Shown here piece after piece: positions 39,817 to 51,100 of a stretch of 64,000 nucleotides of DNA (the first letter of the stretch is position 1; every line of letters starts with the position of its first letter). The position numbers were made by a program, and so were the translations under genes. The DNA comes from Callipepla californica brunnescens. Lineage: Eukaryota; Chordata; Aves; Galliformes; Odontophoridae. The stretch covers positions 310,001-374,000 of the forward strand of contig JALIRH010000115.1 in the NCBI GenBank assembly GCA_023055505.1, read 5' to 3'. Under the pieces are notes generated by a model that saw only the letters and a list, made by a program, of their open reading frames with translations, was not told the origin of the DNA and did no database searches.

Positions 39817-40296
39817 GAAAAAGCCCACTTCATTCTCGCAGAGATAAATTTCTCCTGACTGTAAGTGCTACAGTTGCCCTGAGACTTTCATAAGAAAAGA
39901 TGTGTAACAGCACTGTCCTGAACAAATTCCACTGTGAATAACTGCTCTGTGTTCGCCTCTGCTCTGCCTGCCTTTGCTTGGACCTTGCAGTGTGTACCTA
40001 CCTAGAATCAGAGCTGTTCTCATAGTCTCCATCCTTCCCACCAGCCAGAACAGCCCTGAAGCCATCAGAACCCCAGACGCTGGCAAGGCAGAGATGAAGG
40101 TGAAAGGTTGAAAGCAGACAATTTGTTGCTTTTCAGTGCAGCTTTTCTGACTGCTTGCACGTGTTCTAGGCTTTTATCATAAATCTCCAGGATTGTCCAG
40201 CATCAATTTCATTTTTTTTCTTGGCAGCTCCTACTCTATAGTCAAAAATGATCCAGAACTGTGATGGTTGTTTGAGGTGTGTTAAATTGAGAGCTG

Positions 40297-40471
40297 TTCA
40301 TAGATTCATAGATACATTAGGTTGGAAAGGACCTACAAGATCATCTAGTCCAACCATCCTCCCACCACCATCCCTACCCACCAAGCTACTAAATCAAATC
40401 CCTCAGCACCTCATCTAAACGCTTCTTGAACAGCGCTAGGGACGGTGCCACAGCCACCTCCCCAGGCAGAG
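40297..40471 (-). mobile_element. CR1 LINE 3'-end fragment, antisense (left arm of inverted repeat)
   Basis: It begins with the reverse complement of a TCTATGAA-type CR1 tail and runs through the antisense CR1 3'UTR into the end of ORF2. The first 153 nt (40297-40449) are the exact reverse complement of 41683-41835 in the neighbouring CR1. The next 25 or so nt match with about four differences, then similarity ends. About 94 nt of unassigned DNA separate it from the sense CR1. Confidence 0.92.
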
Positions 40472-40561
40472 TTAAGAGTTCTTAATAATGCCAGTTCTAA
40501 AGAACATTAGAAGAAAGAAATTATTAGGGCTAGAGAGGAGGCTTCTGAACACATTTCTCTC

Positions 40562-41835
40562 CCTTGTGCCAGCCAGCGCGGGTTCACAAAGGGCAGGTCG
40601 TGCTTGTCCAACCTCATCTCCTTCTATGACTGGGTGACCAGACTGGTAGATGAGGGAAAGGCTGTTGATGTAGTCTACCTGGACTTCAGCAAAGCCTTTG
40701 ACACGGTCTCCCACAGTATTCTCCTGCAGAAGCTGGCAGCCCATGGTGTGGACAGGTTCACTCTTCTCTGGGTTGAGAATTGGCTAGAGGGCCGTGCCCA
40801 GCGGGTAGTGGTTAATGGAGTCAAGTCCGGCTGGCGTCCTGTCACGAGTGGTGTCCCCCAAGGGTCGGTATTGGGGCCCGTCTTGTTTAATATCTTTATT
40901 GATGACCTGGATGAGGGGATTGAGTGTACCCTCAGTAAGTTTGCGGATGACACCAAGTTGGGAGGATGTGTCGATCTGCCTGAGGGTAGGGAGGCCCTTC
41001 AGCGGGATCTGGATAGGCTAGACAGTTGGGCTGAGGTCAATGGGATGAGGTTCAATAAGGCCAAGTGCCGGGTCCTGCACTTTGGCCACAATAACCCCAT
41101 GCAATGCTATAGGCTTGGGGCAGAATGGCTTGAGGAGTGTATAGAGGAAAAGGACCTGGGGGTGTTGGTTGATGCTCGGCTCAATATGAGCCGGCAGTGT
41201 GCCCAGGTGGCCAAGAAGGCCAATGGCATCCTGGCCTGTATTAGGAATAGTGTGGCCAGCAGGAGCAGGGAGGTGATCATCCCCCTGTACTCAGCTCTGG
41301 TGCGGCCGCACCTTGAGTACTGTGTTCAGTTTTGGGCCCCTCACTACAAGAAAGACGTTGAGGCCCTGGAGCGTGTTCAGAGAAGGGCAACAAAACTGGT
41401 GAGGGGTCTGGAGCACAAGTCTTACGAGGAGCGGCTGAGGGAGCTGGGATTGTTTAGTTTGGGGAAAAGGAGGCTTAGAGGAGACCTCATTGCACTCTAC
41501 CACTTCCTGAAGGGAGGCTGTGGTAAGGAGGGGGTCAGCCTCTTCTCCCAGGTAACTAATGACAGGACGAGAGGGAATGGCCACAAGTTGTGCCGGGGAA
41601 GATTTAGATTAGACTTGAGGAAAAATTTTTTCTCTGAGAGAGTGGTCAGGCACTGGAATGGCCTGCCTAGGGAGGTGGTTGAGGCACCGTCCCTAGCGCT
41701 GTTCAAGAAGCGTTTAGATGAGGTGCTGAGGGATTTGATTTAGTAGCTTGGTGGGTAGGGATGGTGGTGGGAGGATGGTTGGACTAGATGATCTTGTAGG
41801 TCCTTTCCAACCTAATGTATCTATGAATCTATGAA
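40562..41835 (+). mobile_element. CR1 LINE, 5'-truncated, with open reverse-transcriptase frame
   Basis: The element begins within ORF2 (frame open from about 40562, reading [12 protein letters not shown]). It stays open to the stop at 41743, then has a 3'UTR of about 70 bp and ends in ATGTATCTATGAATCTATGAA. The uninterrupted frame and crisp tail point to a fairly young copy. The left boundary is uncertain by a few tens of bases. The 5' half of ORF2 with the endonuclease, and all of ORF1, are absent, so the copy cannot move on its own. Confidence 0.92.
40604..41743 (+). CDS. CR1 ORF2 C-terminal part: reverse transcriptase (partial, no native start)
   Basis: 379 open codons of a non-LTR retrotransposon reverse transcriptase. 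Numbering from 40604, [13 protein letters not shown] is at 25-37, [18 protein letters not shown] at 85-102, and the catalytic FADD at 113-116. After these come [13 protein letters not shown], the [11 protein letters not shown] block and the C-terminal [14 protein letters not shown] typical of CR1. The native start and the endonuclease lie in the missing 5' part, and the first codon here is an internal TTG (Leu). No frameshift or stop interrupts it, unlike the other CR1 copies in the window. It is mobile-element sequence, not a host gene. Confidence 0.93.
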   Translation: MSNLISFYDWVTRLVDEGKAVDVVYLDFSKAFDTVSHSILLQKLAAHGVDRFTLLWVENWLEGRAQRVVVNGVKSGWRPVTSGVPQGSVLGPVLFNIFIDDLDEGIECTLSKFADDTKLGGCVDLPEGREALQRDLDRLDSWAEVNGMRFNKAKCRVLHFGHNNPMQCYRLGAEWLEECIEEKDLGVLVDARLNMSRQCAQVAKKANGILACIRNSVASRSREVIIPLYSALVRPHLEYCVQFWAPHYKKDVEALERVQRRATKLVRGLEHKSYEERLRELGLFSLGKRRLRGDLIALYHFLKGGCGKEGVSLFSQVTNDRTRGNGHKLCRGRFRLDLRKNFFSERVVRHWNGLPREVVEAPSLALFKKRLDEVLRDLI

Positions 41836-41871
41836 TATGATAGCCATCATTTACCAGTTACAGATCAAACT

Positions 41872-42345
41872 AGCTTTGGGCTCCATGAGGATGTTGCCCA
41901 GGAAAAGTCTCCCTGCCTGCATAAAGTCACTCTCTAACATGTTTATAAGGTCCACTTAAACACTGGGAGGCTGCAGTGAAGTCTCCCTGCAGCTTTCTTT
42001 TCTCCAGACTGAACAAGTCCAGCTGCCTCAGCCTTCCTTCATTCTCCAGCAGCTCCATGTCTTCCTTGTGCTGGGAGCCCCAGGCCTGGATGGGGCCTCA
42101 TGAGGGTGTGACAGTCACCTCCTTCACCCTGCTGCTGCCCCTCTGTGGATGCAGCCTAGGATACAGTTGGCCTTCTAGGCTGCAAGTGCACACTGCTGGT
42201 TTGTGGCCAGCTGTTTGTCCTCCAGAACCCCTAAGTCCTACTCCTCAGGGCTGCCCTCACTGAGTTCTTCTCCCAGTCCATCTGGGATTGCCCCATCCAA
42301 GGTGCAGTACTTGAGCTTGGACTTGTTCCACTTCATTTGGTTCAA
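41872..42345 (-). mobile_element. Older CR1 LINE fragment, antisense, internal ORF2 part
   Basis: Read on the minus strand it gives decayed CR1 ORF2: a VLHLG-like start near 42315, GEELSEGSPEE near 42265-42235, a gap-filled DLGVL region, then CTGGACTTGTTCAG and GAAAGCTGCAGGGAGACTTC. Several stops and indels break the frame, so it is much older than the CR1 immediately to its left. Its 3' end is missing. Confidence 0.8.
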
Positions 42346-44600
42346 AATGACCAATTGCTGGAATATTCCGACCGTAGATTTTCAGTGATGTCACCAAAAT
42401 CATGGCACTGCAAAAGAGAAGTCCCTTTGCTAACTACTATGACTGAGAAGGTGTCTGTGAACAGCTTCTTTCTCATCCATACTCTCTTTTGCCTGTGATT
42501 TTTTCGGTTTTGTCTGGCATGATCTAACAGTAAGTGAGCTAAAATGTTCATATTAATGCTGCCAATCTTAACTATATTTAAAATGACACAAATGTTGTTT
42601 TCAAGAAAAATTTCTTCCTTCCTTCCTGTATGTTTTAAGTGACTAAATGCTGAGAATACAAACTGTTGGGAGAGGAGACCAAACTTGGCTGAAGTGTACC
42701 TTCCAAATGTCACCAGGGGATGTGATTGTTGGCATGTTTAAAATATCATTATGTAAACTTATCTGTGATTGATACAAGGGCACTGTGCCTTGCCAAACAT
42801 ATCAGCCTGTCTGATGGGATGCAATGGTCTGCTGCAGCTCCTAACACAATGGCTACTGTAACAGGTCTGTGACTTCTTCATTTCACAGTGCACAGAGCCT
42901 CACTTCCTCAGATGATAACTGGAAATCTGCAGTTGCCTAGCAAATGGCTCCTCATGCCTACTACCTCTAAACAACAGAGGAAAGGGGGATTCAGTAATTA
43001 CAAGGAGCTGGTTTAAGATCAAGACAACAAAGAAGAAAAAAAAGAATGAAGGCATATAGAGGAAAACTGTGCTGCTGTCCGTGGCAGTCTTGCTAATTCT
43101 AGATGAAAACCTTCATGGCAGGAATCATGTTTTGGATCATATTGAAGTCATCTCTGTGCTGGAGCTGCCACGCAACAAGATGGGTGGCAAACAGAGCTCA
43201 TCAAAGAACTGATGATGCACAGAAAACAGTACAAAAAAATGCTAGTAACTTCAGAAGGCTTGGGTTCAGCCCCCTGCATGTGGCTTTAGCTTCTCCAGGA
43301 ATCAAGAACACAACCAAGAAGATGCAGTCATGGCATTACTGAGGCACACAGCCCCTGTCAAAAAGACCACGTTCAAAGGACTACGATGCAGGGATTTATC
43401 TCTATCATGCAGAATTTGTGCGTGGAAAACAGTGTCCTTTAGGCCTCCTCAGCACAGAGACAATTGGAAAAATACGTCAGCCTGCCTGGTTATTTACCTA
43501 ACAGTGTCTGAATTATGAGTGGAGCTGTTAGAACTTCACCTCATATTTTAACTCTTCCTAAGAGGAAGAACAAGTATGTACTAAACAGGCAGTGATATTT
43601 GATGGTGACACTCAGTGCTGACCCAGTCTGATACTGCCAGGAGTCCAGACTCAACAGCAAAAAAAGTTTTCTGGTTATAAAATGGAAAAAAAAAACAACC
43701 CACCAAAAACAAAAACCAACCCGTTTAGTTCAGCTTCATGGGATCAAGATTAATAAAATTGAAAAATGAAGACTGCATTGCTCAAAGCAGCTACACTAAA
43801 AGGCAGAGCGTGGCTAACCTTCACAGATCAAAATAGAGCAGGGAAGGGGAAAACTAAGACTAAAACTGAACCTGCTAGAGGTTTCTAAGTATTAAATCTG
43901 GAGATCTAAGGAAAGTGAGGTTTTTCTTTTTTACAGTGTTCCCCTCTTGGGACTTTTTAAAACCTAATTGGTATTTAGAAGATTGATTATCTGAATGTCA
44001 TAGGGAACAAGGACTCTGAATAATCACGTGGATTTGCATCACAATTAGGTATTGGAAAGTAAAGCTTTTGTGGACTATTTTTTTGAGGCTTGAGTAATCA
44101 AAGATGAGTTGTAATGACAACAGAGATACAATTTTGTATTTTCATGCCTTTCCTTTTGATTTCTTAGCCCCATGTCAGGCCCAGGAATTGCGAATATTGA
44201 GTGCTGAAGCCTTTACTGCATGGAGGAAAACAGTTTCAGCTCTCTTGATCACACAGCAAATTAAAAGAACCTAGTATGTTTATGTGAGTTTCTCGTTTTC
44301 AGGCAGCTTTGTGAAGCTGGGTGTCCATGCATGAGTTTTAAAGTCCAGAGGACTTAATTAGCCATCTGCCTCCTTTCCTATGCTGTACTTTAAAAAGCCA
44401 AAGGAATAGTTTTCCAGAGTGGGATCCATCCTTCCTTCGTGTTCTATGCAGGTAGTCCTTAAGCCTCTAGATGGTCGTGTCTTCTTATTAATCCTTTAAA
44501 ATGCTTCTTTGAAAGGGAATTTAACGCCCATCTCGTGGCTCTGGAATCATGTTCATAAGTTGATATTTCAGTAGCTGTGGTAGGAGCAGTGCGGGCCGCT
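42346..44600. other. Intergenic, upstream of CCDC93
   Basis: No gene or repeat is recognised. A few frames of 60-120 codons (for example minus strand 42342-42713) lack domains. The far end grades into the CCDC93 CpG island. Confidence 0.6.
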
Positions 44601-44892
44601 GCCTCTAGTTCAGCACTTCTTCTTCTCCCTCTTTCCCGTGCGTTTGTTTCAATCTCTCTCTCTCCACGACGAATCAGAGCCGGGCTGCACAGCAGTGTTC
44701 CGCAACTCTAATTAAGACATGGACTGCGGCTACACCGGCGCGCAGACTGAGCCAGCCCGGCATATTTTCGCTTCCATTATGATGGTTTTGATCGCCCCGT
44801 CACGGCAGCATCCAGCACGGCCGGCCTCGGCTACGCTTTGCTGCCCTCCAACGGGTGGAAGAGGCGATCCCCGGCGGTTGCGCTCCGAGCGG

Positions 44893-44900
44893 TCACATGA
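44893..44900 (+). promoter_or_regulatory. M-box-like E-box TCACATGA
   Basis: A perfect palindromic TCACATGA lies 185 bp upstream of the CCDC93 ATG. MITF/TFE-family factors, regulators of lysosomal and endosomal genes, bind this type of site. The functional link is inference. Confidence 0.3.
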
Positions 44901-45084
44901 GCCCCCGCCCTCCTTCCCCCGCACCCCCTTCGCCGCGAATGGCACGGCCCGGATGCGCTCGTACGCAAAGGAGGGTGCGGGCGAACCATTGAGCGGGGGT
45001 GGGGGAACCCGGCAGCCGCCGGCTGCGAACGTCCCTTCGGCCGGGAGCCGCGGAGGGGGGAGCGGACGTGACAGGCGGAGGGCG

Positions 45085-45126
45085 ATGGTGGTCCCCCGGG
45101 GACAGGAGCATCGGGCCCCGCAGGAG
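45085..45126 (+). CDS. CCDC93: CCDC93 exon 1, coding part (codons 1-14)
   Basis: ATG in context GGCGATGG (G at -3, G at +4), 14 codons, then donor GTACCG. Its length, its phase and the closing PQE before the junction fit the family. The frame is open upstream to at least 44719, so the 5'UTR is unusually open. Confidence 0.85.
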
Positions 45127-48100
45127 GTACCGCGGCCGCGTCTCTCCCCGCTTCGCTTCTCCCGGCCCTGCGCGGCCGGCGGCTGCTGGGCCCCGCGGTG
45201 TCAGCCGGGACGGAGCGCGGGGCTGCGGTGACATCGCTCGGCCTTTCGTGGGCACTGCGGCGGCGGGGAGCGGGAGGAGGGGGGGGGATGTGCGCGGCGT
45301 GCGGTGCCCCGAGGACGGCCCTGCAGCGCCGTGCCCCGGTTCCAGGCCTGCCTCTGAGCCCTGGCTGCTCCCTGCCCCCGCTGGGGCACGATTCGAGGGG
45401 TCACCGTGCCTTACAATGGGAAAATGAAGCGCTTACGGGAGGGTGCTGCCTCCACCCAAGCTATCCCTAACGAAAACGTGTTGATTTTTTTTCTTTTTTT
45501 TTTTTTATGTGTGTATAAAGCCGGGCTTCCAGTTTGCTTCAGATTGCCTTGCCTGAAAGGTGGAAGGCTGCCACGGGTTATCTGCTTGTTTTTGTATGAA
45601 AAAAATAATAAGTAGAAGCATTAATATAGGATACGCTGTTACGTGAAGGCAGAAATTGAAGGAAATGCAGAAAACTGAGAATAAATGAGCAGTGCTCTGG
45701 CCATTGGGGCAGGCTGCAGAGCAGGGGTTTGGACTGGAAAAGCGGATTGTAGTATTTAAATGGGTGGGGGGAAAAAATATGGCATTTAATCCACGCAGAA
45801 ATGCCTTAAATACTTTAATATTTTCCACTGAAACAACCGAGTCGATGGCAGTCCATGGTCTCTCTCATGTGTGCCGTGGTAAGATGTGGTAAGTCTGGAA
45901 AACATTCATAGGAAGAGTGAAGGAGAAGCTCTGAAGGAGAAGCTCTGAATTAGTGTTGTGTTGCTCATTTGCCAGGTTGAAACGAGGGAAGATGAGGAAC
46001 AGAACATCAAGCTGACGGAAATTTTGGAGCTGTTGGTGGCTGCTGGCTATTTCCGAGCAAGAATCAAAGGGTTATCACCCTTTGACAAGGTGAGAATAAT
46101 GCATTCCTTTATCAAACCCTTTCTTAAGTATACATGGACTACGTTTTTATTTCAAGTTAGTTTAGCAATTCTAGGTGACTCTTGAAAAGCAACGTTGGCT
46201 TTCCTGTTTTAATGTGTCTGCAAATGAGCCCTTTTCCGACAGTTAGCAACTCCTGTGTTTTGTAAAACATTTTTATTCAGCAAAGTCTGTGTTAAAAGTG
46301 ACAGCTGGATTCAAACTAATAGCTGATCTGCTTTTCTGTGCAGATTATGGCCTAAGTTTGAGTCAGATATAGGGAATTTTGCACCTAAAACTGCTAGGAA
46401 GACCTGAGGTTTGGAAATAAACACTTCTTTTAAATATTATTGTCCTCATTATGAGAAAAGAGAGATTTGTAGTGAGAGAATCTGCGAAGGAACAGAATAC
46501 TTAACTTAGTGAAATTACTCGGAGCTGTTTTTACACATCTTTAAGATGTCATGTGTGTCAACCATCCATTGTCCTTGGCAGGAAGTGTGTGATAATGACA
46601 GTGAGCAAAGTTCAGGCTGAGAAGTCACTTCTGAATTGTTTTAGTGCTGACTCTGTGAGAAGTTCCTGAACTGAGGTTTGAGAATTTTTTAAATGGGCAC
46701 TTCTGTTTTCTGCTGTTCCTGTTCCATAGCACAGCTGTATTTTCCAGTACAGCTTTAGTTTTTGAAAACTCCATGGCATTACTGACCTTAGGTGTTACAG
46801 AGGCTGTGCACGCAGACACACAGTCTCAAGGAGACAGCCTTGGGGTGTAATGTTGCTTTTCTGCATAGAAGTGTATGCATCAGGTTTATACATGCCTGAG
46901 CACAACTGCAATTGTCAGTGCCCAACTTTTACAAAGCAAGCACTGCTATTGAAAATGAGCTGGCTCAAAAATACTGGTTAAGTGTTTCAGATGGGTATGT
47001 GAGAGGGCCAGTAGGTTTTAGAAGACCTTGTGACGTCCTTAATTGCTGCACGAACTTAAGTTTCTCTGCATTTTAAATTGTTTCTTATGCTCATCATATT
47101 TGCTTACATTTGGGTTATCTTGCATGTGTTTGCACAAGATTATCTTTCAGTGCCTTAATGAAAAGCTGATGAAATGGCTGAGGTGTTTAAATATGTTTAA
47201 AATTTGTAGGAACGGGGTCTGAAAATGATCTCTACAGGTTTAGGGATTGATTTACATTACTGTACTGCACACAGTGCTTGGTGTTGCAAATGTCAGCAAG
47301 TAAATAATAATAGTAACAGTAGGATTGCTAAATATTTGAATGCAGAAATAGTGATCCTTGTTGAAGTTTTGATACGGTCAATTTTTGAAAGGTCACGACC
47401 TACTGCCTTGTTTTATATGTTTTGTATTTATATTTTTTAGATTTATAATCCAACAGCTGTTTTAAAATTATTTAATAAAGATCATAGAGTAACTTAGAAC
47501 ACCACTGGCTCCTCTGATCTTCTCCCCACTCTTCTTGGATGTGTGTACTTATATAGAAGTTGACGTACGCATTTTATCTGCATGTCTGTGTATAGGATTA
47601 CTGAGGATGGGGAAGATACTAAGCTGTAGTTTCTAAGATAAATAAAGCCTTTAGGAATTTAGGATATATTTGTTTTTATATCTTCAGATTACCATGGAAC
47701 TAACCGTGCTGTTGCTCCTTTGGTAGGTTGTGGGCGGCATGACGTGGTGCATCACTACGTGCAACTTTGATATCGATGTCGATTTATTGTTTCAGGAGAA
47801 CTCTACCATTGGTCAGAAAATGTAAGTTGTTGAATGGCAACAGTGGTTTTCAGTTGTGTTTGTTTTTTTTTCTCTTAGAAAAGATTAAAGGATAGGAAGA
47901 ATTATTTCATACTTGCCTGTTTGTAACAAGGATTTTCAGTCAAAGTTTCCTCATTTTCAAGATCACCAGCTTTCAAAGCGTTGTGTGATTTTCTGGGATG
48001 CTCAGGCTGCAGTTCTGTGAACTGTAAAACCAGAAAGAAGCTCATTCTAAGAAAGACAGTGTTACCCCCTGTGGGCTGCCATGGTCTTACATCCTTACCA

Positions 48101-51100
48101 TGCAGTAAAAGCATTTATGTGGCTGAACAACAAACTGGATTGGGAATTGACCCAGTTGAGCTTAAAACCTACCCAAAAAAATAATAAGGAAAATAGTTTT
48201 AACATGATTCAGTTACTGGCTCCAGGTCTCTGTGCAGATGTACAGATGCTTATGCTGGCACAAGGGGATGATGCAGAGGCCAAAACAAAGGGCAGAGAGA
48301 GACCACGCTGCTGGAAACTGTGGAATGCAACATTAGCAGACCATGCTTGAGCTCCCTGTATCTGTTGTGCTGTGTAAATAACCTCTGATTCTGCTGTTGG
48401 GTTCTGGGTTGGAACTGCAGGCATCAGCAGACAGAATCTAAAGCATGACATTGTTGCCAAAACAGTCACCTATTCTTATTGTGACCTAATGAGACCATTT
48501 TGGTTTGATATGATTTGTTATGTAAGGAATTTACAGGAGGTAGCTGGCTTAGGAGTACCAGGGAAGGCTGTGAAAATCATTTATGTTGAGAAAAAGGGAA
48601 TCAGTTCTAAACTGCATTATTTCTTTGAGTTTCTGTGATAAGAGCCATGGTTAAAGTTTGCAGAAAGTAAGAGTAGCCTGTCAAGTTACAGTTACGTGGA
48701 GGGACATTCTAGCTCCATGTAGTTGGAAAGAGCTTCTTACTGTACAGTTTTCTCCAAAGTCATTTAGCTTTGGCAGGATTTACTGCATTTAAAAATAAAG
48801 ATTTGTTGTTACTCCATTAAATTTAGAAGTACTCAGTCATCATAGCTAAGCTACATAAAGCGTTGGTAAAAGCACACAATTAAATTTATACTAGCGATGA
48901 AGATGGTAGTGGTGGGTTTTCTTGTTATGGCTTTTTTTGTTGTTAGCTGCCAAGAAAATGCTTCTTATCCTTAAGAACAGGAAGTAATTAAGTTGTTCTT
49001 AAAATGTTCTTTTCTCTCTCCAACTGACTGCTTGTAAAACTGGCAAAACAAAAACCAAGCTTAGCTCCCGCAACAGCAAAGATGATTTGTTTGTATTTTG
49101 TAAAGGCACTGTTCCCAGACTTTGGTCTGTCTCATCCTTCTTGTTCCCCTTCGTTTCTTTCAGAGTATCAGCTGTCCATCCAGTCTGAGCAGTACAGAAT
49201 ATCACTGAAGTCAGTACTGGGCCACTTAATTGTTTTCCTTCATGGAAAAGTCCAATTTCTGCACGTGCATTCTTGATGCTAACATCTGCTTTAAAATGCA
49301 CTTCCGAGGACAGGCAGCAAACAGTGCCTTGCTCTAAAATGAGGGATTTGTTGGAAACAGAACAGTGTTCTTGTAGATGGATGCTTTGTTAGACTAACCC
49401 TTTCATTTCACCAGATCTTACCTCGCCATAGGGTGAGGTGTTTGCTGGTAAATTCAGTTTTATCCACTTCAGACCAAAGCCATATGAACTATACTGTGCT
49501 TGGCTGTTGGGAGTAGTACATATTTATACTCCAAAACTTTCAGTAGTGACATTGAGATAATGTGGCTGTTTTAGTAAATATTTTTTTAAGTCCTTAGGAG
49601 GGATGTTTTAGTCTTTGAGTGCATTCCTTTTACACAGTATTACTGAAAGATAGAATGCACACATAGAAATAAACCCTGTATTTACAAACACCTTTGCATC
49701 TTGTATCTTATGTGAGATACTTACATGAGATTACTTACTCATCCCTGATAATATATGCAAGTGCAATGTGGAAGTTACTCTGTAGCTGAAAGTTTTGTTG
49801 CTTTTCCAGCTGTATGCAGTGCAAGCCACTAGAGGGAACTTTCTAACTCTGAACTGTTTGCAAAAATGACTTGAAAATTTCAAGAGAAAATCGGTACGTG
49901 TGCACTTGTGTTTGTTTCTTGTTTATCTCTTTTTCTTTGGTTACTTTTCTTTCCCTAATAGTGCCTTAACTGAAAAAATCGTGTCAGTATTACCAAAAAT
50001 GAAGTGTCCTCATCGTTTGGAACCACATCAGATCCAGGGACTGGATTTCATTCATATATTCCCCGTTGTACAGGTAATAATCGTATCAATACTTCGCTGA
50101 AAAAGGCCATAACACTTGCATGCATATTTTAACAAGGGTCTGTGGTACTATTTGTCTCTTTATTTAACTTTAGAATGAATAATGTCTGAAAAGTAGTTCA
50201 AATGAATGCTTTTGAAGAACTGAATGGCATTATTGATTATCTGTGTTTGAGAAAAACACAAATACTGCGTTCTTTGAAACGGATTCATGTTCTGTCTCTT
50301 GTGTTATTTGTCTGCTTAAAAGAACTGGAAGACAGTATGAGTGAAAAAATAAGTTCCTCTGATGTGACCCTATTGCTGTGTGTTTGCTGAGCAGCACTGA
50401 CCACATGCTTGCTCATAGTTCTCCATTTTGTTCAGATTCAGGCTGACATGTGAGAACTTCCACTTAGACGTGGTATCTTAAGAATTCTGGGTATGTTAAC
50501 TTCATCTGCACACAAGAACATATTCCTTGTAAACAGGGAAAGTGAAGACAGTCCTGCAGGCTTTCTCTCTTCTCATCCTTTGCATGAAAGTGTAGCAGGG
50601 AAGTGTTTCATATGAATTCCAGGTTATAAGAAGTGGGGAGAACTTCTTGGTTTTCTTTTTCTTATCTTCTAATGAGAGGCTCTTGAGGGAAACCACTCTT
50701 GACTCTCTTTCCTACAGTGTGTGCTACTGGTACACAGCTTTTAAGCTATGCTCCTGATGCCTAGAGAAGAAGGCTTATATTTTGTCAGCGTGAGTTTTTG
50801 CTTCTCAACTTGTCTCATCCTATTGAAGAAAAACTACCCCAAATGATTTTCTTGCCCTAATCAAATTGAAATGATAATAATTGGCTACATACATAATGTA
50901 AATGACATGACAGGAAGAATAATTCCTGTCCTAAAGTGAAAATATAAACTATTACTCATGCTCTAAGTAATATAGCACTAGATACTCTTCTCTCTAAACT
51001 CCTTTGTCCAAAATTTGATTTGGGATAGTGCTTCTGGACATGAAAACCATTATTTCTAAGCAGAAATGAAGTCAGCTTCTAGATTTCTCTGGAAGCAGTG

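Larger units (their letters stand above)
29361..40296. other. Intergenic, AT-rich
   Basis: No gene is recognised. It contains a pyrimidine tract at 31197-31240, a weak CTCF-like site at 33686-33699, a purine-rich patch near 34370-34400, and a bZIP-motif cluster at 39711-39816. The longest frame, minus strand 33541-34008, has no recognisable domain. Confidence 0.6.
44690..45420 (+). promoter_or_regulatory. CCDC93: CCDC93 CpG-island promoter
   Basis: A sharp CpG-rich block spans the CCDC93 start codon, with GC boxes, an E-box/M-box TCACATGA at 44893-44900, and no TATA box at a standard distance. The open frames on both strands here mostly reflect composition. Confidence 0.8.

Noticed and set aside
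44719..45470. Long GC-rich frames around the CCDC93 start as separate genes
   Set aside because: Composition artefacts of the CpG island. Only the frame through 45085 continues into real exons.
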